Assembly (NCBI RefSeq): GCF_036016755.1
Contig: NZ_JAYXIH010000005.1
Location: forward strand, 62,001-126,000
Source of the DNA: Aurantimonas coralicida_A
GTDB lineage: Bacteria; Pseudomonadota; Alphaproteobacteria; Rhizobiales; Rhizobiaceae
Direction of reading: 5' to 3'
DNA length: 64,000 bases
Shown: one piece after another, positions 19,290 through 27,699 of the stretch
How positions within the stretch are numbered: the first letter of the stretch is position 1
Layout: the number at the start of each line of letters is the position of its first letter
Program-made: the position numbers and the translations under genes
Notes under the pieces: generated by a model
The model's database searches: none
What the model saw: only the letters and a program-made list of their open reading frames with translations
Told to the model about the DNA's origin: nothing

Positions 19290-20177
19290 ATGGATTCCGC
19301 TGAGTTCACCCGCTTGATGCAGACCATGGATCGGATCGCGCAAGGTCTCGAACGGCTTGCGCCGCCGCCGGCTCCTACGCCGGATTTCACTGCCGCCGAT
19401 TGCTTCGTCTTCGAACCGCCAGCCGCCCTCGCGCCGGTGCGGATAGTGAATCGCGTTCCCATTGAACTGCTCAGGGGCATCGACCGCTCGCGCGACATTC
19501 TCCTGGAAAACACCGAGCGCTTCGCCCGCGGACTTCCGGCCAACAACGCGCTTTTGTGGGGGGCGCGCGGCATGGGCAAGTCGTCCTTGGTCAAGGCCGC
19601 GCATGCCGCGGTGAACGCCGCGCTTCCCGCCGAAACGCCCCATCTCAAGCTGATCGAGATCCACCGCGAGGATATCGATCATTTGCCGCAGCTAATGAGT
19701 CTGGTACGCGAAGTGCCCTGCCCGTTCCTTCTCTACTGCGACGATCTCTCCTTCGACATGGGCGACAGCGCCTATAAATCGCTGAAGGCGGCGCTGGAGG
19801 GCGGCGTCGAGGGCCGGCCACCCAATGTGCTGTTCTACGCGACATCGAACCGTCGCCACCTTCTGCCCCGCGACATGATCGAAAACGAGCGGTCAACCGC
19901 GATCAATCCCGGTGAAGCGGTCGAGGAGAAAGTCTCGCTATCGGATCGATTCGGCCTCTGGCTGGGCTTCCATCGCTGCAGCCAGGACGAGTATCTGGCG
20001 ATGATCGACGGTTATCTGGCCGCGCATGACATTGCCGCCGATCCCGAAATGGTTCGCCGCGAAGCCCTCGAATGGGCGACAACCCGCGGTAGCCGATCGG
20101 GGCGCGTCGCTTACCAGTTCGTGCAGGATCTGGCCGGACGACTGGGGCGCCCGCTCACCGGCCTAAACGGCGCGTGA
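19290..20177 (+). CDS. DUF815 family AAA+ ATPase
   Basis: The 295-residue protein contains Walker A GARGMGKSS, Walker B FLLYCDDLSF and a sensor-like VLFYATSNRRHLLPR, the characteristic core of DUF815 predicted ATPases. A short helical N-terminus (MDSAEFTRLMQTMDRIAQGL) precedes it. The start at 19290 is the first ATG downstream of the divergent yajC promoter region; the ribosome-binding site is poor. The family is often found beside yajC in rhizobia, but its substrate is not known. Confidence 0.88.
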   Translation: MDSAEFTRLMQTMDRIAQGLERLAPPPAPTPDFTAADCFVFEPPAALAPVRIVNRVPIELLRGIDRSRDILLENTERFARGLPANNALLWGARGMGKSSLVKAAHAAVNAALPAETPHLKLIEIHREDIDHLPQLMSLVREVPCPFLLYCDDLSFDMGDSAYKSLKAALEGGVEGRPPNVLFYATSNRRHLLPRDMIENERSTAINPGEAVEEKVSLSDRFGLWLGFHRCSQDEYLAMIDGYLAAHDIAADPEMVRREALEWATTRGSRSGRVAYQFVQDLAGRLGRPLTGLNGA

Positions 20178-20302
20178 GATGGAAACTTCACCAAACTGTC
20201 AGAACCAAAGTTGTTGTCGTTAACCGCTACAAAAGGTCTCCACCCGTAGAATGAAGTTAAAGCCAATTCGTCCGGCTTGCTTTATTTAAGGATTGCTGAC
20301 CA

Positions 20303-21274
20303 ATGGAAAGCGCAAGTTCGATACAGCTAGCCGTTTTGGACGATGATCCGATTTTTCTGGAGTATATTTCCGCCATGCTGGGTCATGACGGAGATATGGA
20401 AATCACCCAGACGTCCGATGGTCCGCAACTGTTGCGTGCCCTCAAGGGGGATCCAATCGATTGTGTCCTTGTCGACTATAATCTCGGCACCGAGAACGGG
20501 CTGAATATCGCGGAGACGATACGGGCGACGATTCCCAATGCCCCGCCGATCGTGATGTTGACGGGTGGCGGAAGCGAGCGAACAGCGGTCAAGGCGTTTC
20601 GCAGTGGATTCAGCGACTATGTTTCAAAACGCGACCTGAACAAGCACGAATTGGTGACGGCGATCCGCTCGGCGGTCGGCACACGCAAAAAGGCGCAGTC
20701 GGAAACCATCGAAGCCGATCTCATCAAAAAGCGCCTGCAGTTCGACAACGTCACCGGCCTGTACGGCGCGCAATTCATGCAGGAGCGCTTGGGCGAATTC
20801 ACCGGCAGAGGCACGCCTTCCGCCTTCGGCGTCGTTCTCATCAAGCTTCGCAACCTGGCGCAGATCCGGGCCAGCTTGGGACATATCGCCGGCGATCGGC
20901 TGCTGCACAACTTTGCCAAACGGCTCAATCTGGCCACCCACGCGGGCGACCTCTGCGGATCGCTCGGTGATGACAGTTTTCTCTATCTGATCGACCGCGA
21001 CGTCAACGCGCGAGCGATTTCCGAGTGCTGCCGTCGATTGGCACAAGAGCTTACACTGGAGGTCAATCTGGATCGTAGCGTCGTCCAGATCATTCCAGCC
21101 ATCGGCGCGGCGATGTCTCCCGCCGATGGGGCCGATCCGGTCGCTCTCATCCAGGCTGCGCAGCAGGCGCTCGATACAGCCGCTGCGAATGGGAAGCCAT
21201 TTGGTATCGCGTTTGCAGAGGCAACGGGATCGCTGGAGGCCTCCAGCCAGCCGGATGCATCCCCATCCCCCTGA
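20303..21274 (+). CDS. Response regulator: receiver domain plus degenerate GGDEF domain
   Basis: The 323-residue protein has an N-terminal receiver with acidic pocket DDD (13-15), phosphoacceptor Asp58 in VLVDYN, and a conserved Lys in YVSKRDL. A GGDEF-like domain follows from about residue 145 (NVTGLYGAQFMQERL). The signature position reads SLGDDSF instead of GGDEF, so cyclase activity is unlikely; it may bind nucleotide or act as a protein-interaction module. AAGGA lies 9 nt before the ATG. It is the first gene of a four-gene c-di-GMP cluster with no histidine kinase next to it. Confidence 0.88.
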   Translation: MESASSIQLAVLDDDPIFLEYISAMLGHDGDMEITQTSDGPQLLRALKGDPIDCVLVDYNLGTENGLNIAETIRATIPNAPPIVMLTGGGSERTAVKAFRSGFSDYVSKRDLNKHELVTAIRSAVGTRKKAQSETIEADLIKKRLQFDNVTGLYGAQFMQERLGEFTGRGTPSAFGVVLIKLRNLAQIRASLGHIAGDRLLHNFAKRLNLATHAGDLCGSLGDDSFLYLIDRDVNARAISECCRRLAQELTLEVNLDRSVVQIIPAIGAAMSPADGADPVALIQAAQQALDTAAANGKPFGIAFAEATGSLEASSQPDASPSP

Positions 21275-21565
21275 GCGCGATCGTGCCGAGCCCTCACTGA
21301 TCAACGAACGGGACGAGCGACGCGCGGAACGCCGCCAGCGGGTCTTCAACGGGGAACGATGTATCTCCGGCAAGGCGACGCGGTCATCGACTGCACTGTT
21401 CGCAATCTCTCCGCTTCGGGCGCCCTATTGCGGGTCGACATCTATTTCGCGGCGCCCGACCGATTCGACCTCCTCGTTGTCGGATCCGGCAGCAAACGTG
21501 CCGTCGAAACGAAATGGCAGAGCGGAAACGATATCGGCGTCCAATTCCTGGAGGGCTCGGAATGA
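21255..21565 (+). pseudogene. PilZ domain gene split by a -1 frameshift
   Basis: Two frames together make one PilZ domain. From ATG 21255 the first frame reads ...DERRAERRQRVFNGER, which holds the RxxxR c-di-GMP-binding motif. Around 21356-21361 the coding switches by -1 to MYLRQGDAVIDCTVRNLSASG, which holds the (D/N)xSxxG motif, and continues to the stop at 21563-21565. No canonical slippery heptamer is seen at the junction. Either one base has been lost (mutation or sequencing error) or a 68-residue protein is made from ATG 21359 without the RxxxR motif. Its stop overlaps the next start (ATGA), and its first ATG overlaps the end of the preceding gene. Confidence 0.65.
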
Positions 21566-21951
21566 ACCCTTCGAATGTTCCGGCGACATCGATGGAAGCC
21601 AGAATGGCGGCGCTGAAGGGGCGGTTCATTGAGGATACGCTCCTTCAGACTTCCGAACTGGAAAGATTGGCCGGTCGCCTGGCCGAACCTGGAGACAAGG
21701 CAGAGGTTCGCCAAGAGATCGGGCAAATCGCCCATCGCATGGCGGGCAGAGCTGGCATCTTCGACTTCAGTGCCCTGACGCCGCGAGCCAGCGAACTGGA
21801 GCATTTTGTTCTTTCTCACCGCAGCGATGCGGATCTTAGGGACCTCGCTGAAACAATCGTCCCCGAAATAAGACGCGTGATTCTTGGCGATGAAGCCGGA
21901 TGCCACGTACCCGAAGGGCCAAGCGATGGCCCGAGATCCGACGGTTCTTGA
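21562..21951 (+). CDS. Histidine phosphotransfer (Hpt) domain protein
   Basis: The 129-residue protein consists mainly of an Hpt four-helix domain. The phosphorylatable residue is His58 in IAHRMAGRAGIFDF, close to the consensus AHxLxGxAGxFG. Hpt proteins relay phosphate between receivers in phosphorelays. The start ATG overlaps the PilZ stop by ATGA. A PleD-like cyclase starts 12 bp downstream, so the Hpt could pass phosphate to the receivers on either side; that partner assignment is inference. Confidence 0.85.
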   Translation: MNPSNVPATSMEARMAALKGRFIEDTLLQTSELERLAGRLAEPGDKAEVRQEIGQIAHRMAGRAGIFDFSALTPRASELEHFVLSHRSDADLRDLAETIVPEIRRVILGDEAGCHVPEGPSDGPRSDGS

Positions 21952-21963
21952 GGTATTCGGCTG

Positions 21964-23259
21964 ATGCTCTTGGATAGTAAACTCATCGACGTGGCGCGGC
22001 TCGACGAGCAGGATCAGGACCGCGGCGGAATGTCCTCCCAGGGTGCGGCCATTCGGAAATGCATCAGGTTCTTCGAGGAGGATGCCCGTACCGAGCAATG
22101 CGCATCGATGATCTCGGGCTTGGGCTATCGACCGGTCGACGGACGTGGTGATCAGACCGAAGACGCGTGCGTCGCGGTTCTCATCAACACGCAGGTCGAT
22201 CCCGACTTGACCTTGGCACGCAAGCAATCGGCCAGGCACCGTGTCATCCTGCTCGCTGACGAGACCAGCTTCGAATTCAAGCTGGCGGCGGCACGCGCCG
22301 GCGTCGAAGCCATCTTGTCGACGCCTCTCGACACCGTCGAGCTAGGCGCCTGGCTCGACGACTACGATACTGGCGAGGCCGAGCCTCTTTCCATCCTAAT
22401 CGTCGACGACGACGAAATCGCCGCCGAAGCTTTCGCCTTCGCCTTGGAAGCGGCCGATATGCGTGCGCGGATCTTGACGGACCCGAGCCGCGTACTGGAA
22501 GAAATCAGCAGCAACACGCCCGATCTCATACTTCTCGACATGCACATGCCCGTCGCGGACGGGATGGAGGTCGCGCAAATCATTCGCCAATCGCGCCGCA
22601 ACCTGTCGCTTCCGATCATCTTCCTGTCCGCCGAGCAGGATGTCGAGCGCCAGCGCCAGGCGCGCAAACTTGGCGGCGACGATTTCATCAACAAATCCGT
22701 CGGCTTCGATCACCTTGCATCGCTCGTGCGGATGCGCGCCGAACGGGCTGTCGCCCTGCGCCAGATCGGCGAGCGAGACAGTCTCACCGGACTCTTGAAC
22801 CATGCGCGGTTCAAAGATCGCGTCGCGGTGGAGTTGGAGCGCTGTCGGCGTACCGGTTCGCAGTTCAGCGTCTGTCTGCTCGACATCGATCATTTCAAGC
22901 AAGTCAACGACACGAAAGGCCATCAGGTGGGCGATCGTGTCATCCAGACGCTGTCTCACTCGCTGGTCGGCGGGCTCCGCCATATCGACGTCGTCGCGCG
23001 CTATGGAGGCGAGGAGTTTGGCGTGATCCTGCTGGACACGCCGATCGAACCCTCGAATGCCGTGATGAACAGAATTCGCGAGCATTTTGCGGACATCCCG
23101 ATGCGCGGTCCAGACGAACCGTTCCACGTCACCTTCAGTGCGGGAGTGGCCGGCGCCGATGCCGGCAAGAGCGCCGATGAATTGATCGCGGCCGCCGACG
23201 CCGCCCTCTACGAGGCCAAACGCTCGGGCCGCAACAGGGTCGTCTCCGCCAAGAGCTAG
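21964..23259 (+). CDS. PleD-like diguanylate cyclase response regulator (REC-REC-GGEEF)
   Basis: The 431-residue protein has a first receiver-like domain (about 28-135) without a clear phosphoacceptor, a second receiver (about 143-260) with acidic DDD (148-150) and Asp192 in LILLDMHMP, and a GGDEF domain with active-site GGEEF at 348-352. The inhibitory I-site RHID (339-342) sits five residues upstream, so product feedback is expected. It should make c-di-GMP from two GTP when phosphorylated. The layout matches PleD, but in PleD it is the first receiver that is active. GAGGT lies upstream of the ATG. Confidence 0.92.
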   Translation: MLLDSKLIDVARLDEQDQDRGGMSSQGAAIRKCIRFFEEDARTEQCASMISGLGYRPVDGRGDQTEDACVAVLINTQVDPDLTLARKQSARHRVILLADETSFEFKLAAARAGVEAILSTPLDTVELGAWLDDYDTGEAEPLSILIVDDDEIAAEAFAFALEAADMRARILTDPSRVLEEISSNTPDLILLDMHMPVADGMEVAQIIRQSRRNLSLPIIFLSAEQDVERQRQARKLGGDDFINKSVGFDHLASLVRMRAERAVALRQIGERDSLTGLLNHARFKDRVAVELERCRRTGSQFSVCLLDIDHFKQVNDTKGHQVGDRVIQTLSHSLVGGLRHIDVVARYGGEEFGVILLDTPIEPSNAVMNRIREHFADIPMRGPDEPFHVTFSAGVAGADAGKSADELIAAADAALYEAKRSGRNRVVSAKS

Positions 23260-23611
23260 AGGCGGGATGACAAAGGGTGAGAACCGATCCCCCCACATCT
23301 CGCGGTATCTTATTGGAATCAATGCCATTCATCATCGACATCTGAGATGATTCTGCACGGACAAGCCTAACCGGGCCTCCTGTCTGTCCGCTATCAGGTC
23401 AAATGGGCCCGGCCGTTCAGCAAGGCCACGATACCAACCTTCAGTGACGCGTCGGTGCGGCAGACAATTGGCCGCACAAGGCTCCGCTATGACCGGAACG
23501 GTTTGAGCGCACAGGTCCCTGGCCGCGCGATATCAAACCATATGAAACGGAAAAGGCCCGGCCGCGCGCCGAAACGCAGGACCGGGCCGTCGAACGCCTG
23601 GAGGTCGGCGC
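23260..23611. other. Intergenic interval between convergent genes
   Basis: These 352 bp separate the cyclase gene (plus strand) from the LysM/M23 gene (minus strand). I see no open frame with coding character and no repeat. The only structure recognised is the terminator-like hairpin at 23551-23588 belonging to the minus-strand gene. Confidence 0.5.
23551..23588 (-). terminator. Probable terminator of the LysM/M23 gene
   Basis: The arms GGCCCGG (23555-23561) and CCGGGCC (23582-23588) enclose a 20-nt loop with a possible inner GCG/CGC stem. On the minus strand four T follow. It lies about 24 nt past the stop of the lipoprotein gene. Confidence 0.6.
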
Positions 23612-24817
23612 TTATTGCAGAAACTTCGTAGGATCGACCGGCGCGGAGTTCTTGCGCACTTCGAAATGCAGAACCGGAACGTCCGTGTCACCGCTCATGC
23701 CGGATTTGGCGACTTCCTGGCCACGCTTCACCTTGGCGCCCCGCTCGACGGAGATCGAGTCGGCATGGCCATAGACGGTCACGAGGCCGTCGTCGTGTTT
23801 CACAAGAACGGTGTTACCGAATTCCTTGAGGCCGTCGCCGGCATAGATCACCACACCGTTCTCGGCCGCCTTGACTGGAGTGCCGCGCGGCACGGAAATG
23901 TTGAGGCCATCGTTGCGTCGCGACCCCACCTTTTCACCGAAACGACTGATCACCCGACCCTGGACCGGCCAGCGAAACTGACTGATGCCGGTCGCATCGG
24001 GCGCGATGGCCGCGACCGTGGATTCGACTTCCTGGCTGACGGTGGTCACTGGCTGCGGTTGCTTCGAGGCGGTCTCGGCAGACGGGCGGGCAGCCTTCTC
24101 GGCTGTCGCCGGCGGCGTATAGGGCTCGGGCGCGGCGCTCTCGGTCCGCGGCTTGGCGACCTCCTTCGTTGGCGCAGCTGCTTTGGCTTCCACGCTGGCG
24201 ACCTTCGTCGCAGCGACATTTGCACCGGGGACGGTGAGCGTCTGACCGATGCGAATCGTGCTGTCGTCGAGACCGTTCGCACGCTTGATGTCGGAAACCG
24301 AAGCGCCGGTGCGCCGTGCGATCGACAACAGCGTGTCACCACTTTCGACCGTCACTTTCGCACCGCTCTCGGAGTGCCGTGGCGCGGGCTGGGCGATTCG
24401 CGCCGCCTGGTCTCCCAATGTCGATGCTGGCGTGCCCCGTGTCGTCGGCTGGGACGCAGAGGGCGCCACGGCGGCGGGAGTGGAGGCTTGGTAGGCGGGA
24501 GTGGAGGCCTGATAGGCGGGCGGCGGTGGCGGCGGCAGCGTGTTGCGCTGCACAGAAGCGGTGGGTGCGCGGCTGGACGACGGCGCATATCCCGATGAGC
24601 GGCTGATACCGGCGGTATTCATCCGATCGACATCACCCGGATAGGGCTGGCTGACAGCCGCCGTGCGGGTGGGCATCTGCGGGACGGCTCCAGTGTAGAA
24701 GCCGTCATCGAAGCGCGCCACATCGGAGCTACATCCAGCGGCAAACCCCACCAGGGCGACCACCGCAACGGAGCGAGCCATCGGGAGTCGCAGAGATTTC
24801 AGCACATTGATTCGCAT
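23612..24817 (-). CDS. LysM/M23 lipoprotein with degenerate LytM domain (NlpD/DipM-like)
   Basis: The 401-residue protein begins with a lipoprotein signal whose lipobox is GFAAGC (Cys29). A Pro/Ala/Ser-rich linker follows, then a LysM peptidoglycan-binding motif (VTVESGDTLLSIARRTGASV) and a C-terminal M23 domain. Three zinc-ligand positions are altered: the HxxxD motif reads NDGLN and the HxH motif reads VLH. It is thus likely a non-catalytic LytM factor that activates amidases or organises division, like NlpD. The ATG at 24817 is placed just before the signal sequence. It follows pcm after 137 bp on the same strand. Confidence 0.88.
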   Translation of the reverse strand: MRINVLKSLRLPMARSVAVVALVGFAAGCSSDVARFDDGFYTGAVPQMPTRTAAVSQPYPGDVDRMNTAGISRSSGYAPSSSRAPTASVQRNTLPPPPPPAYQASTPAYQASTPAAVAPSASQPTTRGTPASTLGDQAARIAQPAPRHSESGAKVTVESGDTLLSIARRTGASVSDIKRANGLDDSTIRIGQTLTVPGANVAATKVASVEAKAAAPTKEVAKPRTESAAPEPYTPPATAEKAARPSAETASKQPQPVTTVSQEVESTVAAIAPDATGISQFRWPVQGRVISRFGEKVGSRRNDGLNISVPRGTPVKAAENGVVIYAGDGLKEFGNTVLVKHDDGLVTVYGHADSISVERGAKVKRGQEVAKSGMSGDTDVPVLHFEVRKNSAPVDPTKFLQ

Positions 24818-24954
24818 CGTCGTCCCTTGAGCACGCGGGATTACTCTCGAGACCATTGAAGCGCGTTAATATTACTGCCGGGTTAAATCACCGGGCGGCC
24901 GACGTTATTTCTTGTGGAGCAGCCCCAGCGAGCGGCTTGAAAGTAACGGCCCAG

Positions 24955-25605
24955 CTACAGCATCTCGGCCGTGCCGAACACCAGCGGCTGGTAGCGGACC
25001 GGACCGAGATCCTCGCGCTCGAAGCGGCTGCCCACCTTGCGCAGGCGCACCAGCGCCTGTTCTCCACCTCCCTCGCCGAGCGCGCAGATCAGCACCCCGT
25101 GCGGACGGATTTGGTCGAGAAACAGGCGCGGCACGGTCGGAAAGGCAGCGTGAACAATCGCCCGATCGAAGGGTGCCCCGGCGGCGAAGCCGTCGCTGCC
25201 GTCTTCGAGAAACAGGGAGATGTTGCTCACACCGACCAGTTTCAAGCGCCGGCTCGCCGCTTCCACCAGCCGCCTGTAGCGATCGAACGAGGTGACATGG
25301 GCGCAAAGACGCGCTATCAGCGCAGTGACGTAGCCGCTGCCGGTTCCGATCTCTAGGACCCGATGGTCCGCCTCGATCTCCAGCGCCGACACCAGCCGGA
25401 CCGCGAAAAGCGCGCCGGGCATGGTCTCCCCGCAATCGAGCGGCGCCGACCGATCTTCATAAGCATTGTCGATGCCGTCAGGCAGGAAGAAACGCCGGGG
25501 CACCGTTTCGATCGCCTCGTGCAGCTTGGGATCGGCAATCCGCCGGGTGCGCAGGCTCAGGAGAAATGCCGCGAGGTCCTCGCGGTCCCGGCCCTCCGAC
25601 CTCAC
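24955..25605 (-). CDS. pcm: Protein-L-isoaspartate O-methyltransferase
   Basis: The 216-residue enzyme repairs isoaspartyl residues by methylation with S-adenosylmethionine. It shows the PCMT start region (VPRRFFLPDGIDNAYED), SAM motif I VLEIGTGSGYVTA and post-motif DGFAAGAPFDRAIVHAA. The start is GTG at 25605, overlapping the surE stop as GTGA, so translation is coupled. The surE-pcm pairing is widely conserved in stress survival loci. Confidence 0.95.
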   Translation of the reverse strand: MRSEGRDREDLAAFLLSLRTRRIADPKLHEAIETVPRRFFLPDGIDNAYEDRSAPLDCGETMPGALFAVRLVSALEIEADHRVLEIGTGSGYVTALIARLCAHVTSFDRYRRLVEAASRRLKLVGVSNISLFLEDGSDGFAAGAPFDRAIVHAAFPTVPRLFLDQIRPHGVLICALGEGGGEQALVRLRKVGSRFEREDLGPVRYQPLVFGTAEML

Positions 25606-26357
25606 CGAAACAAGTCTCCGAGACCCTCGCGCAGCGCGTGGGCGGTGAGATCGAGATGGAGCGGCGTCACCGAGATTTTTCCGGCAGACAAAGCCGCGAT
25701 ATCGGAACTCTCGACTTCCTCCCCCGCCTGGCGCCCGAAGGTCAGCCAGAAATACGGAAAGCCGCGGCCGTCACGACGCTCTTCCATGCCGAGGGAATAG
25801 TCGAGCTTGCCCTGGCGGGTGACCTCCACCCCGCGGACCGCATCGGCCGGCACCGCCGGAAAGTTGACGTTGACGAGATGGCCGGGTGGAATCTGATACT
25901 CCGCAAGCAAATCGAGGACAGCCGGGGCGTGCTGCTCGGCCGTCTCCCATAATGTCTCACGGTCGCCGCCACGGGTGAATTGCTGACTCAGCGCCACCGA
26001 CTTCAGCCCGAGCATCGTGCCTTCCATGGCCCCGGCCACGGTACCGGAATACGTGACGTCGTCGCAAATGTTCTGGCCGGCATTGACCCCTGACAACACC
26101 ATGTCCGGCGGAGAATCCATCAGCCGCTTGACCGCCATGATGACGCAGTCGGTCGGTGTGCCGGAGAGGGCGAACCGCTTTTCTGAAATCTTGCGCAAAC
26201 GCAGCGGTGAGGAAAGCGTCAGCGAGTGCGACAGGCCGCTCTGGTCGGTCTCGGGCGCAACGACCCAGACATCGTCACTCATCGTCCGGGCGATCCGCTC
26301 CAGGACCTGGAGGCCCTCGGCGTGAATGCCATCGTCATTGGTGAGCAGGAGTCGCAT
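25602..26357 (-). CDS. surE: 5'/3'-nucleotidase SurE
   Basis: SurE is a metal-dependent nucleotidase linked to stationary-phase survival. The 251-residue protein opens with the metal-binding MRLLLTNDDGIHAEGL and has VVAPETDQSG, SGTPTDCV and LSGVNAGQNICDDVTYSGTV. The ATG at 26357 overlaps the serS stop by ATGA, and its own stop overlaps pcm by GTGA. The longer upstream frame overlaps serS and is rejected. Confidence 0.97.
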   Translation of the reverse strand: MRLLLTNDDGIHAEGLQVLERIARTMSDDVWVVAPETDQSGLSHSLTLSSPLRLRKISEKRFALSGTPTDCVIMAVKRLMDSPPDMVLSGVNAGQNICDDVTYSGTVAGAMEGTMLGLKSVALSQQFTRGGDRETLWETAEQHAPAVLDLLAEYQIPPGHLVNVNFPAVPADAVRGVEVTRQGKLDYSLGMEERRDGRGFPYFWLTFGRQAGEEVESSDIAALSAGKISVTPLHLDLTAHALREGLGDLFR

Positions 26358-27640
26358 CAGGCCGGCCTCTCGATCCGTTCGATTCCACCCATATACGGTC
26401 GGATCACCTCGGGCACGGTGATGCTTCCGTCGGCGTTCTGATAATTTTCCATCACGGCGATCAACGCGCGCCCGAGAGCCACGCCGGAGCCGTTCAGCGT
26501 GTGGACGAAGCGCGGCGATTTTTCGCCGTCCGTACGGTAGCGCGTTCCCATGCGCCGCGCCTGGAAATCGCCGCAGACCGAGCAGCTGGAAATTTCCCGA
26601 TAGGCGCCCTGCCCCGGCAGCCAGACCTCGATATCGTAGGTCTTGCGCGCCGAGAATCCCATGTCGCCCGCGCACAGCGTGACGACGCGGTATGACAGGC
26701 CGAGGCGCTTCAGCACTTCCTCGGCCGAAGCCGTCATACGCTCGTGCTCGTCGACGGAGGTCTCGGCAGCTGTGATCGATACCAACTCGACCTTGTAGAA
26801 CTGGTGCTGGCGCAACATGCCGCGCGTGTCGCGGCCGGCCGAGCCCGCTTCAGAGCGGAAGCATGGCGTCAGCGCCGTCACCCGCGTCGGCAGGTCGGCC
26901 GCGTCGATAATCTGTTCCCGCACGAGATTGGTCAGCGGCACCTCGGCGGTCGGGATCAGCCAGCTCCCGGCGGTCGTGTGGAAGAGGTCTTCGGAAAATT
27001 TCGGCAGCTGGCCAGTACCGAACAGCGCCTCGTCACGCACCAGCAGCGGCGTTGCCACCTCCTCGTAGCCGTGCTCGCCGGTATGGAGATCAAGCATGAA
27101 TTGCCCGAGCGCCCGTTCTAGACGGGCCAGCCCGCCTCGCAGGATGGTGAAGCGTGCGCCGGAGATCTTCGCCGCCTGTTCAAAATCCATCATGCCCAGC
27201 GCTTCGCCGAGTTCGTCATGTTCCTTCGGCTCGAAGCCGAATTCCGGCTTGTCGCCAAACCGACGAATCTCGACATTGGCGCTCTCGTCCAGCCCGACCG
27301 GAACATCGTCGGCCGGCAGGTTTGGAATGCGCGCAAGCGCATCATCGAGCGATTGGTCGATACGCCGCTCGGTCTCCTCGCCCTCCTGGATCGCCGCCTT
27401 GATCTCGGCGACCTCGCGAATGAGTTCGTCGGCCTTGCCGGAATCGCCTGAGCCCTTGGCTTTGCCAATGGCCTTCGAGGCGTCGTTGCGCCGGCCCTGA
27501 AGCTGTTGAAGCCGCGTCAGATGCTCGCGACGGGCCTCGTCGAGCTTGATCAGCTCGGCCGAAGCCGGCGCGGCACCCCGGCGCGCGAGCGCTTCATCCA
27601 GTTTTTCCGGATTCTCGCGTATCCATCTGATGTCGAGCAT
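26357..27640 (-). CDS. serS: Serine-tRNA ligase
   Basis: This is a class II aminoacyl-tRNA synthetase of 427 residues. An N-terminal coiled coil (about 30-105, the tRNA-binding arm) precedes the catalytic core with TAEVPLTN, motif 2 FRSEAGSAGRDTRGM and motif 3 in the NGSGVALGRALIAVMENYQ region. The CSVCGDFQARRMGTRY segment is the usual ISSC(S)xCxDFQARR block. It lies 59 bp after tatC on the same strand and overlaps surE. Confidence 0.98.
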   Translation of the reverse strand: MLDIRWIRENPEKLDEALARRGAAPASAELIKLDEARREHLTRLQQLQGRRNDASKAIGKAKGSGDSGKADELIREVAEIKAAIQEGEETERRIDQSLDDALARIPNLPADDVPVGLDESANVEIRRFGDKPEFGFEPKEHDELGEALGMMDFEQAAKISGARFTILRGGLARLERALGQFMLDLHTGEHGYEEVATPLLVRDEALFGTGQLPKFSEDLFHTTAGSWLIPTAEVPLTNLVREQIIDAADLPTRVTALTPCFRSEAGSAGRDTRGMLRQHQFYKVELVSITAAETSVDEHERMTASAEEVLKRLGLSYRVVTLCAGDMGFSARKTYDIEVWLPGQGAYREISSCSVCGDFQARRMGTRYRTDGEKSPRFVHTLNGSGVALGRALIAVMENYQNADGSITVPEVIRPYMGGIERIERPA

Positions 27641-27699
27641 GTAATCCCCGTTCCCGACCGGTAAGCGACGGGACCGGTTCCAAGACGTCGAGGTCGGCC

